NCBI GenBank assembly: GCA_017649645.1
Contig: JAGCGK010000124.1
Location: forward strand, 136,233-200,232
DNA length: 64,000 bases
Direction of reading: 5' to 3'
Origin: Clostridiales bacterium
GTDB taxonomy: Bacteria; Bacillota; Clostridia; Saccharofermentanales; Saccharofermentanaceae
Of this stretch, positions 43,404 through 52,091 are shown in pieces. Both the position numbers and the translations under genes were made by a program. Every line of letters begins with the position of its first letter. The first letter of the stretch is position 1. The notes under the pieces were generated by a model, which did not search any database, was not told the origin of the DNA, and was given only the letters and a program-made list of their open reading frames with translations.

Positions 43404-45210
43404 AAGCGCTGACAACACCATCGATGACTTTGTAAACAGATGTTACAAGGTATCTCTCGGAAGAGAACCTGATTCAGACGGATTTAACTTCTGGAAAAAA
43501 GAGATTACCGAAGGAAGACTCGACGGCTCAGCTGTTGTCTTCAATTTCATCTTCAGTAAAGAGTATAAAGAAAAGAACACCTCAGACAAGCAGTTCGTTA
43601 ATGATCTTTATACTATGTTCATGGGCAGAGAAGCAGATTCATCCGGATATGATTTCTGGTGTGCCAGATTAAACGAGGGTAGCTCGAGAGAAGATATCTT
43701 TACCGGATTCGCAAATTCGGAAGAGTTCTACAATGTTTGCAGCGACTGCGGAATCACAGCAGGTTATTTCACAAACGAATATCCGCTTGATCAAGTAAAC
43801 AATGTTAACCTTTTCGTAGAAAGAATGTACAAGGTTTGCCTTGGCCGTATCGGTGACAAAGGCGGCCAGGAATTCTGGGTAAAGGGTCTTCTTAACGGAG
43901 AACTTCAGGGTATTGCCTGCGCAGCAAATTTCATAAAGAGTTCTGAATACAAAAGCAAGAATCTTACTGACTTAGAGTATGTCAAGAATATGTATCTTGC
44001 TATGATGGGAAGAGAATTTGACAAAGGCGGATTGGTTTTCTGGATCGCACAGTTAGAAAACGGACTTAGCAGAGACGGAGTCCTTTCAGGCTTTGCATTC
44101 TCCAAGGAGTTCACAGATATCTGTTCAAGATACGGTATCATCCCCGGAACATTTACACCTGATACAACTTTGGATGGAAGTGAATATGATTCCAACAATA
44201 AGCGTATCCAGGAATTCTTCACTACTGGATACTATGGAGTTCCTAAGTATGACTCCAACGGTCTGATCATCGAAGAGAATTTTTACGATCCTAGCGGTAA
44301 TCCTTCAGCAATCTATAAATATACAAGGAACAGTGCCGGAAGAATGACCAAAGCAACTTATTCTTCTCCGGACAACAAATCAACCAGCACAACAGAATAT
44401 AAGTACGATTCCGATAACATGCTGATCGAAACAAGCTATGTCAGTTATAAGAACGGAATAATTACCTCCAAGTATACTGACAAATATGACTCAAACGAAT
44501 TGTTGGACAGCAGATATTACGAGAGCTACGAAAATGGCAAATTATCTGAAAAGAGCACCGAAGATTATGATGCAGGCATGCTCGTAGCGTCTAAGACTTA
44601 TACGGCAGACGGTATCCTCAAAAACGAGATCACATATTATCCATATGATGACAGAGGAAGCGGAAGCGGTGAAATGGAAGTAATCCTTATCCAAAATAAA
44701 GAATACAAGAATTACTATCCTAACGGAAACTTAAGTAATGTTTCGACTTATTTCGAGGATGGAAGCTTTGACAAAATAACAAATTTTGCCGAGAACGGAA
44801 AAATGACCTCTGAGGAACAGTACTATCCGAAAGAGAATAAGAAGATCGTTACCAGTTATGATGAAAACGGTAACCGCATAAGCAAGACAATATGCGGTCT
44901 GGACAAAGAAGGCCAAGTAATTACGGAAGAGATTTATGATTCCAGTGATAACATTTCCGGATATACCGAGCATGAGTATATCAGTGCAACGCAGACAAAG
45001 ATCAAATATTACGACAGCAACAAAGTGTTTGACTACTCATGTATCATTACATACGAAGATGTTGCACATAGTGGCACATATATAGGTATATGCTTTGAGT
45101 ACGCCGATAAGGATGGAAAGTTCACCAAGAAAGTAGAAAGTATCTACGAAAACGGAAACTACATTAAGACAAAGACAACTTATGCAGATGGTTCAATCGT
45201 ATACACGTGA
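43312..45210 (+). CDS. Secreted DUF4214 and YD-repeat protein, copy 2
   Basis: A 632-residue paralogue of the preceding gene with the same signal peptide (one residue differs) and four DUF4214 repeats (e.g. SLGREPDSDGFNFW, MGREFDKGGLVFW). The YD-like C-terminal half has quite different sequence (YKYDSDNMLIETS, YDENGNRISKT, YYPNGNLSNVS). The N-terminal repeats stay alignable at protein level, but codons differ throughout, in contrast to the nearly identical leader. It likely has the same surface role with another binding specificity, which is inference. Confidence 0.88.
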   Translation: MQLRTIASKIAGLSLALVMATGVLLINAPKVSADNTIDDFVNRCYKVSLGREPDSDGFNFWKKEITEGRLDGSAVVFNFIFSKEYKEKNTSDKQFVNDLYTMFMGREADSSGYDFWCARLNEGSSREDIFTGFANSEEFYNVCSDCGITAGYFTNEYPLDQVNNVNLFVERMYKVCLGRIGDKGGQEFWVKGLLNGELQGIACAANFIKSSEYKSKNLTDLEYVKNMYLAMMGREFDKGGLVFWIAQLENGLSRDGVLSGFAFSKEFTDICSRYGIIPGTFTPDTTLDGSEYDSNNKRIQEFFTTGYYGVPKYDSNGLIIEENFYDPSGNPSAIYKYTRNSAGRMTKATYSSPDNKSTSTTEYKYDSDNMLIETSYVSYKNGIITSKYTDKYDSNELLDSRYYESYENGKLSEKSTEDYDAGMLVASKTYTADGILKNEITYYPYDDRGSGSGEMEVILIQNKEYKNYYPNGNLSNVSTYFEDGSFDKITNFAENGKMTSEEQYYPKENKKIVTSYDENGNRISKTICGLDKEGQVITEEIYDSSDNISGYTEHEYISATQTKIKYYDSNKVFDYSCIITYEDVAHSGTYIGICFEYADKDGKFTKKVESIYENGNYIKTKTTYADGSIVYT

Positions 45211-45225
45211 TCATATTGATTGATC

Positions 45226-45258
45226 TAGGAGCGTCCTTCGGGACGCTCCTATTTTTTT
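45226..45258 (+). terminator. Intrinsic terminator of DUF4214 gene copy 2
   Basis: A perfect 11-bp stem (45226-45236 with 45241-45251), TTCG loop, then seven T residues. Confidence 0.93.
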
Positions 45259-45310
45259 GCAATCTAAAACCACTCTCGAAAACGATAAGTGGTCTAGATG
45301 GGTGCTTATA

Positions 45311-45355
45311 ATGAAAAAGTTATTGTCGGATGATTTATTTAGACTTAACCGCTAA
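45311..45355 (+). pseudogene. Possible 14-codon gene relic (permease-like N-terminus)
   Basis: MKKLLSDDLFRLNR then a stop codon. This looks like the first residues of ABC-2 type permeases of the MKKLLxxDFFRL kind, broken off at the 3' end of the MATE gene. It has no clear ribosome site. The resemblance is short and may be chance. Confidence 0.2.
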
Positions 45356-46741
45356 GAAAGGAGTGTGTCTTTTGATCGGCTGCGATACAGGAGAAGCTGC
45401 TACGATGAATCCTGCACTTCTTACCTTCATCAGATATCTGATGAGTGCGAAGATTCCGCTTATGAGCCAGGTAAGTCCTGCTGAGATCCAGATGCCCCAA
45501 ACACCTACGATCGGGATAAGGCTCAGCATCAGAGGGAAACCGATCCTTCCTACTACCTCGACTATGCCGTTTATAAGAGCAAAGCCTGCATCACCGATAC
45601 CGTTCAGTACTCCGCGGCAGACATAGATCGTTCCGAGTGCGAAGTAAAATACGCTCGTGATCCTTAATGCCTTGGCGCCCATTGTTATGATCTCGGGATC
45701 TTTTACAAAGACATGCATTACTCCCTCACCGCCGAACTGAGCGAGCGGAAGAACGATCATCGAGAAGATACCCATTATTATCATTCCCTTAGAAAAGCCT
45801 TCCTTGATGCGCTTATACTGACGTGCACCGAGGTTCTGACCTGCGTGTGTGGAAAGTGCCATTCCGAGTGAACCGTAAGGCTGCTGGACTATCTGTTCGA
45901 TCCTGCTCGTAGCCGTGAAAGCTGCGATGGTCATGGAACCGAATCCGTTAACATAACGCTGCAAAGCGATACAGGAAACTGCGATAAGTGACATCTGAAG
46001 TGCGAGCATGGAACCCATTCTCGTACACTCCTTTATGATCTTGAAATCCGGAGATAAGAACTCTTTGGAGATCTTAAAGTAATCATTCAAAATGTATGCG
46101 AAGATCAGGCAACCGATTCCCGCAAGGAACTGAGCGATCAATGTTGCGATCGCAGCTCCGAATACTCCCATTCCCAAGACATAGACGAACAACAGGTCCA
46201 GGCCAATGTTGACAACGCAGGATACAAGCAGGAATATAAGCGGAGTCTTAGAATCTCCCAACGCGCGTAACATAGCGGATGCGTAGTTGTACATTCCTAT
46301 CAACGGGATCCCCAAACACATGATCCTTAGGTATTGTGTTGAAAGTGATATGATGTTGTTAGGTGTGTCAAGGAGTCGAAGGATTGGGGCTGATAGAACA
46401 AATCCCAATAAAGCCATGAGGAGTGATGCGACGAGCATCATATAGGCGCTGTTTACAATGACCTTCTTGACCCTTTGTTCATCTTTCGCACCGAAATATT
46501 TAGATGCGGTGATTCCGCCGCCGTTTCCTACTCCGATGCAGAATGAGAAAAATAAAAAAGAAAGCGATCCGGTCGAACCGACTGCAGCCAAAGCATCAGC
46601 ACCGACAAAACGACCAACGATCGCAGAGTCGACGAGATTGTAAAGCTGCTGGAAAATGTTTCCTACGAGCATAGGCACGGAAAACTCCAGAAGGAGCTTG
46701 GTGGTATTTCCTTTTGTCATGTCACGTACAAGAGCACTCAC
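45335..46741 (-). CDS. MATE family efflux transporter
   Basis: A 468-residue membrane protein with about 12 helices. It opens DMTKGNTTKLLLEFSVPMLVGNIFQQLYNLVDSAIVGRFVGADALAAVG, a MATE (DinF/NorM-like) N-terminus of which QQLYNLVDSAIVGRF is diagnostic. It exports drugs or metabolites using Na+ or H+. The likely start is GTG 46741 (AAAGGA 11 nt upstream); ATG 46720 lacks a ribosome site, and the frame is open to 46792. The last about 20 residues look like an added tail. It diverges from the AraC regulator gene. Confidence 0.93.
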   Translation of the reverse strand: MSALVRDMTKGNTTKLLLEFSVPMLVGNIFQQLYNLVDSAIVGRFVGADALAAVGSTGSLSFLFFSFCIGVGNGGGITASKYFGAKDEQRVKKVIVNSAYMMLVASLLMALLGFVLSAPILRLLDTPNNIISLSTQYLRIMCLGIPLIGMYNYASAMLRALGDSKTPLIFLLVSCVVNIGLDLLFVYVLGMGVFGAAIATLIAQFLAGIGCLIFAYILNDYFKISKEFLSPDFKIIKECTRMGSMLALQMSLIAVSCIALQRYVNGFGSMTIAAFTATSRIEQIVQQPYGSLGMALSTHAGQNLGARQYKRIKEGFSKGMIIMGIFSMIVLPLAQFGGEGVMHVFVKDPEIITMGAKALRITSVFYFALGTIYVCRGVLNGIGDAGFALINGIVEVVGRIGFPLMLSLIPIVGVWGIWISAGLTWLISGIFALIRYLMKVRSAGFIVAASPVSQPIKRHTPFLAVKSK

Positions 46742-46862
46742 GATTCTTCGGATCCTTTCTTTTATTTGCAAGGTCACATTAACATTACGCAAAGTTCGTC
46801 ACAATGAACTATAATGCACAGAAATTGACTTATTGTTCACTCATTATCTTTACAAAATGCAA

Positions 46863-46875
46863 TTTGTAGTACAAA
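46863..46875. promoter_or_regulatory. Palindrome in the MATE/AraC divergent region
   Basis: TTTGTA-g-TACAAA is perfect, 54-66 nt before the AraC-family start. It might be an operator for that regulator. Confidence 0.25.
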
Positions 46876-46928
46876 ATCGAATTATCGGGTTGCTTTTTTG
46901 TGCATATTAGTCGAAGGGGGCAAAAAGT

Positions 46929-47717
46929 ATGATCAATGTTCTTTATTCAGGGTACAGTTATCAGCACGACGACGGATTAGTTTATGATACGGATCTTGGC
47001 CGAAGAGGATTCGACAGTTATCAGATGCTATATACCCATACCCCTGCCCTGTTCTGGGTAGACAATAAACTTCGCCAATATCCCGCAAGGTCCGTAATAC
47101 TGTTCACTCCCGGACATCGCAAGTACTATAGTTCACTTCCGAATGAACCGTATAAAAATGACTGGATCAGATTTGATACTGATGAAGAATTCATTGAAAG
47201 CTTTCCGATAACTAATGTTCCCTTCTCCCCTGCCGATCCTGATTTCGTGCATAATCTTTTTAAGCTGATCGCCTGGGAGAGCAACGCAAAAAAAGAGACA
47301 GATAATCCGGAGATGCTCTGTCTTTTTAAGGTTCTTTTCGCGAAACTATCGGATGATAATGTTGACCTTTTGAACAAACCGTATCACCACGAACTGATCG
47401 CATTAAGGCGTGACATGATGCTTCACCCGGAGCTTAGTTGGAACGTGGATTCGATGGCGGGCAGACTAAATCTCGGAAGGACGAGATTCCAGACGCTTTA
47501 TAAAGAGACTTTCGGTGTCAGCTGCATAGATGATGTTATAAACGCGAGGATCGAGCTGGCAAAAGACAGACTCAAATATACCTCGAGATCGATTTCCGAG
47601 ATCGCGGAGATGTGCGGATATAAGAGCACCGAGCATTTCTGCCGTCAGTTTTCGAAGATCACGGGAGGAACCCCGACTAGTTTCAGACGTGAAGGTCAAC
47701 AAACGAAGGATCGATGA
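46929..47717 (+). CDS. AraC family transcriptional regulator
   Basis: A 262-residue protein with an N-terminal cupin-like sensing domain (about 1-150) and two C-terminal helix-turn-helix motifs: MAGRLNLGRTRFQTLYKETFG and SISEIAEMCGYKSTEHFCRQF, followed by GGTPTSFRR. GAAGGGGG precedes the ATG. It is divergent from the MATE exporter, which is a plausible target. Its 3' end overlaps the convergent deacetylase gene by 35 nt. Confidence 0.94.
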   Translation: MINVLYSGYSYQHDDGLVYDTDLGRRGFDSYQMLYTHTPALFWVDNKLRQYPARSVILFTPGHRKYYSSLPNEPYKNDWIRFDTDEEFIESFPITNVPFSPADPDFVHNLFKLIAWESNAKKETDNPEMLCLFKVLFAKLSDDNVDLLNKPYHHELIALRRDMMLHPELSWNVDSMAGRLNLGRTRFQTLYKETFGVSCIDDVINARIELAKDRLKYTSRSISEIAEMCGYKSTEHFCRQFSKITGGTPTSFRREGQQTKDR

Positions 47718-48363
47718 ACTTAGCGCCGTTTGCTTCGATGCGCTCGACGATCTTACGCCAGTATTCGCTCTCCATCTCTTCTGTCTCATCGTGTGAATGA
47801 GTAAGGATGATGTGATCCTGATCAACGGGGTTATTGCCAAACTCCTTATCGATGGCGTCCATGATGGATGCGAATGTCTTGTCGTTACCCGGTCTTAAGA
47901 GATATTCCTCACAGTCAAAACTGCAGCTGACGTGGCACTCATCCTTCCAGCCGGAATCGATGTACCACTGGTTCTTGACGTTACTGTCGTCGACCTTTTT
48001 GAAGCTGTTATTTACGAGATATTCCGTAAGGTCCTTGCGGGATGCGAGATACGGGAAACGGAAGAGCTTGACAGGACGCTTCACGCCTGCTTTCTCGTAA
48101 ACTGCGTTAAGGGACTTCTCACACTTTTCTATCTCTGCTACGGCATCCTCATAGCTCAGCTCGTTGAGCTTAGCATGGGTATATGTGTGATTGCCGATGA
48201 CAAAGCCCTTGGAGATGGCGTAGATGGCGCTTTCCGGGTTCTTGTCGAGAAGATCACCGATCGTGAAGAATACACACTTGATGTTCTTGGACACAAGGTA
48301 GTCCACGATGGCTCTGGTGTTGTTCTGCGGCATATCGTCGATTGTAAGTATTGCGTTGATCAT
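47683..48363 (-). CDS. Polysaccharide deacetylase (NodB) family protein, cytoplasmic
   Basis: A 226-residue NodB-fold protein that starts directly in the catalytic domain, with no signal peptide. Metal-type residues are Asp9-Asp10 (LTIDDMP) and GNHTYTH (HxxxH, about 59-63); RFPYLASR is the next motif and LTHSHDE the last. It overlaps the upstream GT-C gene with ATGA, so it is coupled. A cytoplasmic NodB enzyme linked to a GT-C protein recalls ArnD, which deformylates a lipid-linked sugar before ArnT moves it. That role is inference. Confidence 0.88.
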   Translation of the reverse strand: MINAILTIDDMPQNNTRAIVDYLVSKNIKCVFFTIGDLLDKNPESAIYAISKGFVIGNHTYTHAKLNELSYEDAVAEIEKCEKSLNAVYEKAGVKRPVKLFRFPYLASRKDLTEYLVNNSFKKVDDSNVKNQWYIDSGWKDECHVSCSFDCEEYLLRPGNDKTFASIMDAIDKEFGNNPVDQDHIILTHSHDETEEMESEYWRKIVERIEANGAKFIDPSFVDLHV

Positions 48364-50798
48364 TGATTCTTTACCTCCGATTCGAAAATGATATTCTTGA
48401 TCGCGAAACCGAGCTGGCGGTCGTCTTCAGGATTGTTGATCGATGCCGGCCAGGTGTTGGACTTGAAGCTGATCTTGTTGGTGCCGTCCTCCAGGAATTC
48501 TGAAGAGATGTACGCCACAAAATCAGTCCTGTTTTCATATGCGCTGATGGTTGCCGTTCCGACGTAATTGTCGTTGGCATAGATCTCTACGTCGATGACT
48601 CCGTTTATGATCGAGTCGAACGGAATAAGATCGTTGAGCTCGACCGTCATGAAGTAGTTGTCTTTGTAGAGTGTACAGTTAAGGATGACTTCGTCCTCGC
48701 CTGTCCAAGAGTAGTCGTGCTCGTAGCCCGTAAGGCCTTCATAGTACTTGTAGCTGCTTAAGATCGGATATTCCTTTACGTCCTGATGAGTATATTCGTA
48801 GACGTAGATCTCGTCTTCGAATTCCTCGAATTCCCATGGGTACAAAGTGATCGGACAAACGGTCGGATGGTCATCGCCGACGCACTTATAGGTGTCGTGA
48901 TATACGAGGCTTAATTCTCTCATGTAATCGTCTTCGTAGATCGGACGGTCGCTGATGATATAGACGTTACCGTAGCCTGCCGCCATGCCTTCTGCTTCAG
49001 CGTAGAGGTTATCGACGAAGACAGGATAGACGCTCGCGCCCGTAAGCTGCTTTACAGGGATCCACATCTGTCTTTCGAGTGAATCCATGACGATGACACG
49101 GTCTTCGGAACTGATCATGGATGTGATGTCCTCGATCGTGTTCCATTCCATCATCGTGTCGTCATAGTTTTCGAGAAGATTGATGTTGACAGGAATGAAG
49201 ATACAAAGACTTATGGCTGCCGCAGGAAGTACGATATATTTCTTTACGTCCTTTATCATGAAAATGACGAATAGCACGGCAAGTGCCATGTAAGGAACGA
49301 GATATCTGGAGTTATAGTAAAGGGCTGTGATCTCTTTGTTGATCACCGCGGAGTAGATAAGGACTCCGTAGAAGAACATGATCGCGAGTGCTGCGGAGCT
49401 CTCGCTCTCGAATATCTTGCCCGGCTTATACATGAACATCACGGCAGCAACGACGGAAGTAAGGATTCCCGCGCCTGCGACGAAGAGCCACAGCGATGAG
49501 CTTTGGGCCATATCGAGAAGTTCTCTCTTGCCCGGGATGCCGCTGCTGAAGAAGTTATAGATAACAAGGAGGATCGGTAGAACGATAAGGATCCTTAAGA
49601 TATGGCCGAAGTACTTATGGTCACGCACTTTCTCCAGAGACGGCTTCTTCGAGAATCTGAGGATAAAGATGAAAAAGACGATCAGGATGACATAGATGAG
49701 AAGCACGATGATGACCGCCAGATCAAGATCAGGGACGTTATGTCCGAGGAGCTTACGGAAAAGCTTCATATAGTTCTCGATGGTGTATGTCGGCTGGATC
49801 TCAACCATCGTAAGATAGCTTAAAATACCGAGCGGCGGGATCAATGCCATCGACAGGATGTCTCTTCTGTCCCTGCTGAAGAAATAGAATATGCCGTAAA
49901 CTCCGATGAACATCGGAAGCATTGAAAAGAACGACATATGAAAGCATCCGAATGCCACGACAGGAAGAAGCGACCAGAGGCGGTTCTTGCTGTTAGTGAC
50001 AAGGTACAGGAACAATAAGATAAGAAGCGCCGTAACGCCTTCGGTCAGCGCTGATTTGGAAACCCAGATGACAGCCGGAACGAAGCCGTACACGAACATC
50101 GCTAGATATCTCGACAGCCTGTCCATTCGAAGGTTTCTGGCGCAGAAGTAGACCATCATGACCGAGAGTACGTAAAGCACGCTCATTACGCCCTGCATAT
50201 TCTTATATCCGAAAACACTTCCCCATGAAGAAAGGATCGCTGCATAAGTCGGGATGCCGTGAACGTACCTTTCCGGGCGGTCCTGAAGATCACCTGCGCT
50301 ATCCATTCCTATCAGGTCGTTGACGTCAGCCATGAACTCTGATTTGTAAGCTTCAGGGATCGTGTAATATTCGTAGAATTTATGGATCTTCGCGGTATCA
50401 TTGTTCATGAACATGATAGCCTGAGTCTGATACCCTCCCTCGTCCTGTCCGAGGCCGTAGTACTGGTTCTTTACTACGGTAAACGGGAGAAGGATCAGTA
50501 TGATGATAAGCGGAATGATAAAGTCCTTAAGGTCAGTAGTAACTTCAGGCTTGATGCTCTTCTTACGAAGGATCACGATGCCGGTTCCCAAAAAACCGAT
50601 GCCGAGGACAGCCAGTGCGTTATTGACAGGCGTATAAGCATCGAGCAGGAAAAAGAGGTAGCTCATTATGACATGGCAGGCAAAAAAGACTGATGAACCG
50701 ATAACGATCGATTCGATAAGGCTCCTTTTCCTGAGCAATAAAGATGCGCTGTAGATAAACAGCGCCAAAGTCATGAGCAATAGAAATCCGATCACCAT
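48360..50798 (-). CDS. Multi-pass GT-C-like membrane glycosyltransferase
   Basis: An 812-residue protein with about 12-13 hydrophobic segments (1-530) and a soluble C-terminal beta-rich domain (about 545-812). The first periplasmic-side loop after residue 110 has YYGLGQDEGGYQTQAIMFM, with the acidic pair (DE) expected for ArnT/PMT-type GT-C enzymes. It would move a sugar from a polyprenyl carrier to a surface acceptor. AAGGAGGAACT precedes the ATG. The NodB-like gene is coupled at its 3' end. Confidence 0.75.
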   Translation of the reverse strand: MVIGFLLLMTLALFIYSASLLLRKRSLIESIVIGSSVFFACHVIMSYLFFLLDAYTPVNNALAVLGIGFLGTGIVILRKKSIKPEVTTDLKDFIIPLIIILILLPFTVVKNQYYGLGQDEGGYQTQAIMFMNNDTAKIHKFYEYYTIPEAYKSEFMADVNDLIGMDSAGDLQDRPERYVHGIPTYAAILSSWGSVFGYKNMQGVMSVLYVLSVMMVYFCARNLRMDRLSRYLAMFVYGFVPAVIWVSKSALTEGVTALLILLFLYLVTNSKNRLWSLLPVVAFGCFHMSFFSMLPMFIGVYGIFYFFSRDRRDILSMALIPPLGILSYLTMVEIQPTYTIENYMKLFRKLLGHNVPDLDLAVIIVLLIYVILIVFFIFILRFSKKPSLEKVRDHKYFGHILRILIVLPILLVIYNFFSSGIPGKRELLDMAQSSSLWLFVAGAGILTSVVAAVMFMYKPGKIFESESSAALAIMFFYGVLIYSAVINKEITALYYNSRYLVPYMALAVLFVIFMIKDVKKYIVLPAAAISLCIFIPVNINLLENYDDTMMEWNTIEDITSMISSEDRVIVMDSLERQMWIPVKQLTGASVYPVFVDNLYAEAEGMAAGYGNVYIISDRPIYEDDYMRELSLVYHDTYKCVGDDHPTVCPITLYPWEFEEFEDEIYVYEYTHQDVKEYPILSSYKYYEGLTGYEHDYSWTGEDEVILNCTLYKDNYFMTVELNDLIPFDSIINGVIDVEIYANDNYVGTATISAYENRTDFVAYISSEFLEDGTNKISFKSNTWPASINNPEDDRQLGFAIKNIIFESEVKNQ

Positions 50799-50832
50799 AG
50801 TTCCTCCTTAAGGTTCAATGCATTATAGCATA

Positions 50833-51630
50833 TTACTCTGGATCAGCGGAAATAACATAAACAACATCGTTGCCGAAGGGCTCTTCACCGATCTCCCAGC
50901 CTGTTCCGGTGGTCTCGATATAATAATATTTCTCACCTTCGTATTCGAAGTATTTTCCCTCGTCCATTCCGTCAACCTTAACGCCGACAGCCATGTGACC
51001 GCTAAGATACCAGAAGAATACCACGTCGTAGCCCATAGCCTTCAATATCCCTGCCAGGAGCATGCTTGTATCTTCGCAGTCGCCGTTATTCTCATACAAA
51101 GTCTCGATCGGGTATTTGGAGTATTCCTCCTCCCCTTTTGAATCGATGTCTAATTCGTAGGGGATGCTCTGAACAAAGTTGATGGCTTCTATAATGGCCT
51201 CATCCTCGTCATAGCCGAAATCGTCGCACTGCTCTTTGATCTGGGAGGCGATCTGCTCCATGAGAACTTTGTTGTTTTCGTCATTTATGTAGACCGCCAT
51301 GTGACCTCCGAAAATGGTGAAAGTCCTTTTAACGGAAGCGTAGTGTTCATACATGTCCACATCGATATCAAGGCACACGCCGAAAGGATCCTGGCACTTG
51401 TCGGAATACCATTTATATATCTTCATCTCGTATTTCGGATCGTCTGAAGGATGATAGTCAGGTACTCTAGGATCTTTGGTCTCTTCAGTTTCTCGGGGTT
51501 TTTCTTTTGTCTCGTCGCTGTCGGTCTTTTTCGAGAAGCATGATGCGCATGACAAAAGTATCGCCAAGGAGGATACCAAGGCTAATCCTTTTCGAAAAAT
51601 ACCGTTCGAGAAAAAAATTATCTGTTCCAT
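50833..51630 (-). CDS. Transglutaminase-like lipoprotein
   Basis: A 265-residue protein with a lipoprotein-type signal (LLSCASC; lipid Cys at about 28 or 31) and a charged KETEETK linker. Its papain-like transglutaminase core (about 120-225) has Cys in NNGDCEDTSMLLAGILKAMG and His in LSGHMAVGV; the later Glu/Asp may lie in YYYIETTGTGW. It ends 34 nt before the GT-C gene on the same strand, so both may act at the surface. ATG 51630 has AGGG 6 nt upstream and is favoured over 51636. It is divergent from the PadR operon. Confidence 0.85.
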   Translation of the reverse strand: MEQIIFFSNGIFRKGLALVSSLAILLSCASCFSKKTDSDETKEKPRETEETKDPRVPDYHPSDDPKYEMKIYKWYSDKCQDPFGVCLDIDVDMYEHYASVKRTFTIFGGHMAVYINDENNKVLMEQIASQIKEQCDDFGYDEDEAIIEAINFVQSIPYELDIDSKGEEEYSKYPIETLYENNGDCEDTSMLLAGILKAMGYDVVFFWYLSGHMAVGVKVDGMDEGKYFEYEGEKYYYIETTGTGWEIGEEPFGNDVVYVISADPE

Positions 51631-51717
51631 ATACATCCCTTATTGTCTGGATAATCACCAACATTATAGCGCTTTTGGGGCTTAACAAAAAGTTCATGAA
51701 AAACTCCAAAATACCCC

Positions 51718-51746
51718 TTGACACGATATACCTCGCGTGGCATAGT
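51718..51746 (+). promoter_or_regulatory. Predicted promoter of the PadR operon
   Basis: TTGACA (51718-51723), 17 bp, CATAGT (51741-51746); TAGTAT at 19 bp is the alternative -10. It overlaps the inverted repeat at 51724-51752. Confidence 0.65.
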
Positions 51747-51752
51747 ATATCG
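51724..51752. promoter_or_regulatory. Probable PadR operator
   Basis: CGATATAC (51724-51731) and GTATATCG (51745-51752) form a perfect 8-bp inverted repeat with a 13-bp spacer, starting right after the -35 hexamer. This fits autorepression by the PadR-family product. Confidence 0.6.
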
Positions 51753-51770
51753 CAGAAGGAGGTAATCGAC

Positions 51771-52091
51771 ATGGATACACAATTGAAACGCGGATTACTC
51801 GATATCCTTGTACTGGCCGCCATCAAAGGCGAGGATTCATACGGATACAAGATCATCAAGGATATCAAACCATATATGACCATATCAGAGTCAACGCTCT
51901 ACCCTATCCTGAGACGTTTGGAAGAAGCCGGGTGTTTGACGGTAAGATCTGCAGAGCATAACGGAAGACTTCGAAAATATTATCATTTGACTGACGCCGG
52001 TAAGAAGAAGCTTCAAGACTTTGCGGAAGAATGGAAAGAGATCATGGAGATCTACGAGTATGTTGTCAGGGAGGGTAAAGACAATGAATAA
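51771..52091 (+). CDS. PadR family transcriptional regulator
   Basis: A 106-residue winged-helix repressor. MDTQLKRGLLDILVLAAI and EDSYGYKIIKDI are typical PadR openings, followed by SESTLYPILRRLEEAGCL (recognition helix) and the GRLRKYYHLTDAGKKKL wing. AAGGAGG lies 8 nt before ATG 51771; the frame is open upstream but that part is not expected to be translated. It is the first gene of a PadR-HAAS-DUF4097 operon and overlaps the next gene by 8 nt. Confidence 0.95.
   Translation: MDTQLKRGLLDILVLAAIKGEDSYGYKIIKDIKPYMTISESTLYPILRRLEEAGCLTVRSAEHNGRLRKYYHLTDAGKKKLQDFAEEWKEIMEIYEYVVREGKDNE

Noticed and set aside
51507-51770. 88-codon N-terminal extension of the PadR regulator
   Set aside because: It crosses the promoter, operator and ribosome site, and overlaps the divergent lipoprotein gene; ATG 51771 matches PadR proteins.
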